NCBI GenBank assembly: GCA_030144725.1
Contig: JASKMD010000015.1
Location: 3,291,425-3,355,424, forward strand
Direction of reading: 5' to 3'
Origin: Haematococcus lacustris
Taxonomy: Eukaryota; Chlorophyta; Chlorophyceae; Chlamydomonadales; Haematococcaceae
DNA length: 64,000 nt
The notes below the pieces were generated by a model that saw nothing but the letters and a program-made list of their open reading frames with translations, did not search any database and was not told the DNA's origin. Positions within the stretch are counted from its first letter, which is position 1; each line of letters begins with the position of its first letter. A program made the translations under genes and the position numbers. Below are positions 58,275 to 64,000 of the stretch, piece after piece.

Positions 58275-59300
58275 TACTGGTTCAGGTCCAGTACTGGTTG
58301 CTAGCCCAATCAGGTCTCCCGGAGAAAAGTACCCAAATAGTACCTTTTTTGTTGTCAGGGAAAGGGGTACATTTGCCCAACCGCCAACCGCCCACTCCGC
58401 CCTGCCTGCCCGCTCTGCCCGTCCTCCGTCGAGGATTGTTGCTGCACTAAACAGGGCATCAGCAAGATGTTTGCAGCGCTATTAGAAGCGACCCAGCTGC
58501 AGCGCCATTAGTAGCGACCCAGCTGCAGGGCCTTTTAATGCGACCCAGCAAGGGCTTAAGAAACGCACCTAAACGGCGTGGTTAACACCCACCAGCTCGT
58601 AAAGCAGAGCCTCGGGCTAACCAGGACAATGCCCCAGAGCCACCCGCATAAACGAATGTAAGCTCGTGGCTGTGTAGTTCAGTTCAGTCTACAGTTCCGA
58701 GCTCGCATTTTCGAGTCCGGGCATTTCCAAGTATACACGACGAGCGACGAACGCAACAAGACGCAGCAAGGACGCAGCAACTGCGTTACACAAGTGTATA
58801 TGCTGCAGTGCATGAGCAGCAGCAGGCTGCAGTGCAGGCTGCAGTGCATGAGCAGCAACAGCAGGCTGCTACAGTGCATATGTTGCAGTGCATGAGCATC
58901 AGCAGGTTGCAATGCAGGCTGCAGTGCATGTGCTGCAGTGCAGGAGCAGCAGCTGCAGGCCTGCAGTGCACGAGCAGCAGCAGCAGCAGGCTGCAGTGCA
59001 CGAGCAGCAGCAGCAGGCTGCAGTGCAGGAGCAGCAGCAGCAGGCTGGAGGACGTGTGCTGCAGTGCACATGGTAAGTGGCTATCCCTTGCAACTATGTG
59101 GCTTTATATACCTAGTCTGACCGCTAGGATGCCCTTGTTTGCTGCAGGTTGTAATGGTCACACCCATTCCCCTTTCCCACTACCACCACTGGCCCCTCCC
59201 CTTCCCTATATGCCCACCCCCTCCCAGTTCGTCGACAAACTCCCCACGCCCAGCCCAGCCCCAGTTTAATGGTACCCTCCTTCCCCCCCTCCCCTCCCCT
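58275..59300. repeat. Foldback element, left inverted arm
   Basis: About 1.03 kb inverted relative to 62310-63416 with few differences by eye. Starts with AACCAGTACTGGTT palindromes, continues through a conserved single-copy part (58340-58800) and a CAG/TGCAG-rich minisatellite (58800-59050), and ends in a CCCCT array (59288-59343). Confidence 0.85.
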
Positions 59301-62300
59301 CCCCTCCCCTCCCCTCCCCTCCCCTCCCCTCCCCTCCCCTCCCCAGAGTAGCCATGAGCAGCCGCTAGGAGGAGCAAGGAGCACCAGCCATGAGCAGCCA
59401 GGAGCGGCAGCCGAGCCCAACTCCATGACATGTCCATGACATGTTGATTGCCCAGGTCAAGGCAGCAGGTGTGTGGCGCTAGCAAAGGCTGTTGCAGCCA
59501 TGCCTCCATGCTTGCCAGCAGTGTGGCAACAGCCTTGAGCATGAGCCGACATTGCTGTTGTGTTGTGTTCTTATGTTAATGTTGTGGTAGGTGAAGCGCT
59601 CAGTTCCGCTTCCGCCCTTGCCTCGTCCCCAGCCCAGCCAAGAGCGGCAGCCAGGCGTTGCTGGGGTGTTTGGCCAGCCTGCCCCCCTCTAGTCATGCAT
59701 GTCCTTGTTTGTTGATAACAAGCATGCCTCTTGCTTGCTGCAGGTCTAACAAGCACTTCCCCCTAATCCTACCCTGTCCCATCACCAACACCTCCAAGTC
59801 TCCTGCGCCCCCACTTCGTCCTCCCCCTCATCTCCCCCTCACCTCCCTCCCCGACCTCCCTACCCCCGACCTCCCTACCCTACCCAGCAGCTAGGAGCAA
59901 GCCCCTCTTCTCCCTCTTCTCCTGCCCCCTCTCATTTGTCATCTCCCTTTCCTGCCTACCCTGTCTTCTCCCTCTTCTCCCCAACCCTTCTTATGAATGG
60001 CTAACCGCCTGTTAGTAAGTGACTGACACCCAATACCCAGCCTGATCCCCCTCCCTCACGTGCACGCCCCTTGCTTGCAGGTCTCATGGGCACCTCCTCT
60101 CCCCTTCCACTTTCCCATTTTCCCCCTACCCGCCACAACACAGCCACCGCCTAGGCTGCAGTGCATGAGCAGCAGCAGCAGGCTGTAGTGCATGTGCTGC
60201 AGTGGATAAGCAGCAGCAGCAGCAGGCTGTAGTCCATGAGCAGCAGTGCATGGACAGCAGGTTGTGTGTGTGGCAATGCAGCCTTGTATCAGCAATAAGC
60301 AGCATGGCTGTCCTGAGCTTCCGTTCAATTCCATGCCACACACCATTATTTGTAAGCAGTGAATGGTCAAGATGTAATGATGAAGATGTAAGATGAAGAT
60401 GTAATGATGACAGTGGTGGTCATTAGCAGTATATCGCAACCACATATGATACTTACGCCCCTTGTATGGACAACACCACCCCGTGGTAGTAGTAGTAGTA
60501 GTTGTTACACTGAAGAGGCAGGGCTTGGATGGATACAAGCCAACCTCCAAAGGTAGAAAGCCGAAGAGTTGAACTGAACGTAAAGCAAAAGAGGAAAACT
60601 AACCCCAACCCTAACCCCGTGGTGATGCGCTCAGGCCGCAAACGTGGTAGCCACCTGCTACATACCCCCTTTGCATGTATGCATCATGGTCATGCTTAGC
60701 AAGTGCAGGCCTGGCAGTGATCCACACCCAATGTGTCACAGCTAGCTGGACTACGGATGGTACCTGTAGTGGAGGCTCACCAGATCCAGCCACATGCTAG
60801 GGTGTGGTGCGCCACATGCCCCTTGTATGGACAACACCACCACGCGGTGAGAGGCTAATGCTGCAAACGTGGTAGCCACCTGCTACATACCCCCTTTGCA
60901 TGTATGGATCACGGTCATGCTTAGCAAGTGCAGGCCTGGCAGTGATCCACACCCAATGTGTCACAGCTAGCTGGACTACGGATGGTACCTATAGTGGAGG
61001 CTCACCAGATCCAGCCACATGCTAGGGTGTGGTGCGCCACATGCCCCTTGTATGGACAACACCACCACGCGGTGATGCGCTCATGCTGCAAACGTGATAG
61101 CCGAGGTATGTAGGTGCGCATGAGCTAGTGGTATGGCGGGGTGGTATCACAGTGTGCCAGTCACTACGGTAGTTGTTGTGTTGGCTAGGAGGCAGGCCCT
61201 TCCTATTTGGCCTGGGCTTCAGCAAAGAGCTACTATTCCAACCAGGAGATAGGCACCTAGGGATGCGGCTGGTTACATGCATAGGTTGGGACCAGGTGAC
61301 TCTGGAAGTCTAGTTATGTCAGCTCTCAACGGTTAGGAATTACATAATTGGTTGGATAGCATTACATGACCACCATGTTACAAGGGATTACAAGGGTGAT
61401 ACACGTGCCCCTGCCCTCCTAGCTCATGTGCATGCCCTCAGCCTTGATTAGCTGACCTGACTCAGCCTCACCATGCGGCTCAGGCTCACCGCATGCCTCC
61501 TTGCACACAACAATCATGTGCCGCAGCCAGACAAGCAGCCAGCCATGCTCCATAAGCAGCAGAGCTTGCTGCTAGGTGCACCTATCCCTGTCGCTCCAAG
61601 CTGGTACGCCAAAGGCTGCTGGGTGGGGTAGGGAAGGGGCTGCAGCGTGTGCCGTGGGGTGAGGGTGAGGGGAGGGGGGGAAGTAGGTGACTTGCTGCCC
61701 CTGCCCCATGTCCCTAAACTGGGTTGGTTGCTACTACTAGGCTGCTCAGCAGCTCAAGCAGCATCAGCATCAGCAACAACAACAGCAGCAACACTAGCAG
61801 GAGCACCATCACCACTGGCAGCACCACCCGCTCCATGCTGCCCGCTCCATGCTGTCTGCTCTATGCTACCCGCTCCAGGCTGCTACTCCAAGGGCTGCTG
61901 TGGGATGGGGAGGAAGGTAGGTGGGTGGCAGACTCGGAAGTGGTGGTGGTGGGATGGGGGAGGGTACGCCGCTCTACGCCGTTGGTTGCTGCTTTACGCT
62001 GCTACCGCCTTGCTTGCAATCACCAAGCCATGCTACACCTGTCATGCTCCAGCTATCGACAACTGCAAGCAAACAGATGAATAAGGACATGCATGACCAT
62101 AATTAAGCAGGCAAGGCTGAGCCGACAGCAGCATGTGCACTCACCGGAAGTCCTGGCTGCCGCTCCAAGCGCTTCCTACTTGCTGCTTTTGCATCTGCTC
62201 TTGGTTACCGCTCATGGCTGCCGGGGGGGGGGGGGGGGCCTGCTGTGGTGCACACCTAGTAGTGTAGTATAGTGCTCAACACCATGACAAGGGACAACAA

Positions 62301-62309
62301 GAGAAGGGT
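59301..62309. other. Interior of the inverted-repeat structure, no gene recognised
   Basis: About 3 kb without recognisable coding sequence or transposase. Contains another CAG/TGCAG minisatellite related to the arms (60160-60250), pyrimidine-rich stretches (59760-59960), three tandem copies of a 226-bp unit (60617-61110) and a poly-G run (62222-62239). Confidence 0.6.
60617..61110. repeat. 226-bp tandem repeat, about 2.2 copies
   Basis: Units share GCAAACGTGGTAGCCACCTG (60636 and 60864, partial at 61088), CATGCTTAGCAAGTGCAGGC and TGTATGGACAACACCACC. The third copy diverges after GCAAACGTGATAGCC. Confidence 0.85.
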
Positions 62310-63416
62310 GGGGGAGGGGAGGGGAGGGGACATGGGGAAGGAGGGTGCCATTAAACTGGGGCTGGGCTGGGCGTGGGGAGTTTGTCGACGAACTGGGAGG
62401 GGGTGGGCATATAGGGAAGGGGAGGGGAGGGGCCAGTGGTGGTAGTGGGAAAGGGGAATGGGTGTGACCATTACAACCTGCAGCAAACAAGGGCATCCTA
62501 GCGGTCAGACTCGGTATATAAAGCCACATAGTTGCAAGGGATAGCCACTTACCATGTGCACTGCAGCACACGTCCTCCAGCCTGCTGCTGCTGCTCCTCC
62601 ACTGCAGCCTGCTGCTGCTGCTCGTGCACTGCAGCCTGCTGCTGCTGCTCGTGCACTGAAGCCTGCAGCTGCTGCTCCTGCACTGCAGCACATGCACTGC
62701 AGCCTGCATTGCAACCTGCTGATGCTCATGCACTGCAACATATGCACTGTAGCATGCTGCTGCGGTCATGCACTGCAGCCTGCTGTTGCTGCTCATGCAC
62801 TGCAGCCTGCACTGCAGCCTGCTGCTGCTCATGCATTGCAGCATATACACTTGTGTACACGCAGTTGCTGCGTCCTTGCTGCGTCTTGTTGCGTTCGTCG
62901 CTCGTCGTGTATACTTGGAAATGCCCGGACTCGAAAATGCGAGCTCGGAACTGTAGACTGAACTGAACTGGGCACACAGCCACGAGCTTACATTCGTTTA
63001 TGCGGGTGGCTCTGGGGCATTGTCCTGGTTAGCCCGAGGCTCTGCTTTACGAGCTGGTGGGTGTTAACCACGCCGTTTAGGTGCGTTTCTTAAGCCCTTG
63101 CTGGGTCGCATTAAAGGGCCCTGCAGCTGGGTCGCTACTAATGGCGCTGCAGCTGGGTCGCTTCTAATAGCGCTGCAAACATCTTGCTGATGCCCTGTTT
63201 AGTGCAGCAACAATCCTCGACGGAGGACGGGCAGAGCGGGCAGGCAGGGCGGAGTGGGCGGTTGGCGGTTGGGCAAATGTACCCCTTTCCCTGACAACAA
63301 AAAAGGTACTATTTGGGTACTTTTTACCGGGAGACCTGATTGGCTAGCCAGTACTGGACCTCAACCAGTACTGGTTGGCATCCAGTACTGGTTGCCCTCC
63401 AGTACTGGTTGTAATC
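62310..63416. repeat. Foldback element, right inverted arm
   Basis: Inverted copy of 58275-59300. The outer end has four CCAGTACTGG units (63350-63408) versus two on the left. Differences include CCGGTAAAAAGT versus CCGGAGAAAAGT next to the repeats. Matching arms around a non-coding core suggest a foldback or MULE-like non-autonomous transposon. Confidence 0.85.
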
Positions 63417-63547
63417 TTTGGCAGAGTTAGGGCATGGAGATATCAAAGTTTCCGCGTATCACATTCAAGCCTATATGTAATACTTGCATCGCTGGTCGTA
63501 GCGCTTCGCTGTAAGCTCCCCAACGGCTGTCTACGTCAATGTGCGAT

Positions 63548-63760
63548 GTGCGATGTCCAGTCGATGTGCGCTACAATGTGCGCTTGTGATGGGTTAACAA
63601 CTCTCCATAATGCCAAGTCTTTCTGACGTGCGATGTCCAGTCGATGTGCGCTACAATGTGCGCTTGTGATGGGTTAACAACTCTCCATAATGCCAAGTCT
63701 TTCTGACGTGCGATGTCTAGTCGATGTGCGCTACAATGTGCGCTTGTGATGGGTTAACAT
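63548..63760. repeat. 80-bp tandem repeat, 2.7 copies
   Basis: Exact period 80 (63548, 63628, 63708), unit starting GTGCGATGTCCAGTCGATG; one C-to-T change in the third copy. No gene is seen from 63417 to the window end. Confidence 0.93.
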
Positions 63761-64000
63761 CTGTGGATGAAGCGAGTATGCTTACAGACAATTGGATGAT
63801 AGCTGAAGGGTTAGGGCTGAGGACTGAGGTCAGGGCAGGGAGCCTTGGTTAGGTACTGAATAGGCACCGACTACAACAAGAGGGCAACACGCTACAACAC
63901 ATTGCATGTGCTATCACTCACTAAGCAATGTCATTGGGATTACTATGTACGTGTGTTTGTTATCACTGTCACTAACATTACATAGTACACTGCTTCGCAT

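Noticed and set aside
58679..59093. Cys/Ala and Gln-rich ORFs around 59 kb and 62.7 kb
   Set aside because: Minisatellite of CAG/TGCAG units read in all frames; present in both inverted arms, no conserved protein.
63548..63760. CRISPR-like direct repeats
   Set aside because: Simple 80-bp tandem repeat without unique spacers, in a eukaryotic genome.

Overview
The window is nuclear DNA of a GC-rich green alga, most likely a chlamydomonadalean and tentatively Haematococcus-like. The evidence is intron-rich genes with GT-AG introns, long Ala/Gly/Gln-rich low-complexity coding insertions, G-rich simple repeats in introns, a thylakoid calcium-sensor (CAS) gene, and Fanzor, chromovirus and LINE elements. 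The species guess comes from general familiarity with such genomes, not from a search. Most long open frames here are repeat artefacts. The real genes were recognised exon by exon from conserved motifs, with intron phases checked by hand.

Layout. 1-5507 (+): 3' part of a kanadaptin (SLC4A1AP-like) gene. 6.8-7.6 kb (-): a small, probably plastid-targeted conserved protein. 7.8-15.6 kb (-): an unrecognised ORF, a class-3 lipase-like gene whose nucleophile serine is missing, and weaker upstream exons; a 130-bp palindromic MITE lies at 12.6 kb. 16.2-20.75 kb: two differently deleted Fanzor (eukaryotic TnpB-like) copies on the minus strand, flanking an orphan protein-kinase C-lobe on the plus strand. 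21-28.5 kb (+): CAS, a rhodanese-like thylakoid protein, running into a 500-N assembly gap. 29.1-40.1 kb (+): 3' two thirds of a DNA polymerase theta (POLQ/TEBICHI) homologue, with the helicase C-terminal half followed by a family-A polymerase fold in which motif A, motif B and motif C catalytic residues appear lost. 40.1-40.4 kb: a tRNA-related SINE-like repeat. 42.1-47.2 kb (+): an mTERF-family gene.

47.7-58.1 kb is a nested transposon stack. A minus-strand LINE is interrupted by an 1817-bp DNA transposon with imperfect terminal inverted repeats and a perfect 8-bp target duplication (hAT-like). It is interrupted again by a complete 6749-bp Ty3/gypsy chromovirus with 300-bp LTRs differing at one position and a perfect 5-bp target duplication. 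Gag and pol are in the same frame, separated by a single UAG. 58.2-63.4 kb is a large inverted-repeat (foldback-like) structure with arms of about 1.05 kb. The last 0.6 kb holds an 80-bp tandem repeat.

Themes. The host genes serve organelle functions (CAS, mTERF, the small plastid protein, possibly the lipase) and genome maintenance (POLQ). Three enzyme-like genes (POLQ polymerase domain, lipase, kinase) carry changes at residues normally essential for catalysis. The mobile DNA is dense and partly young.
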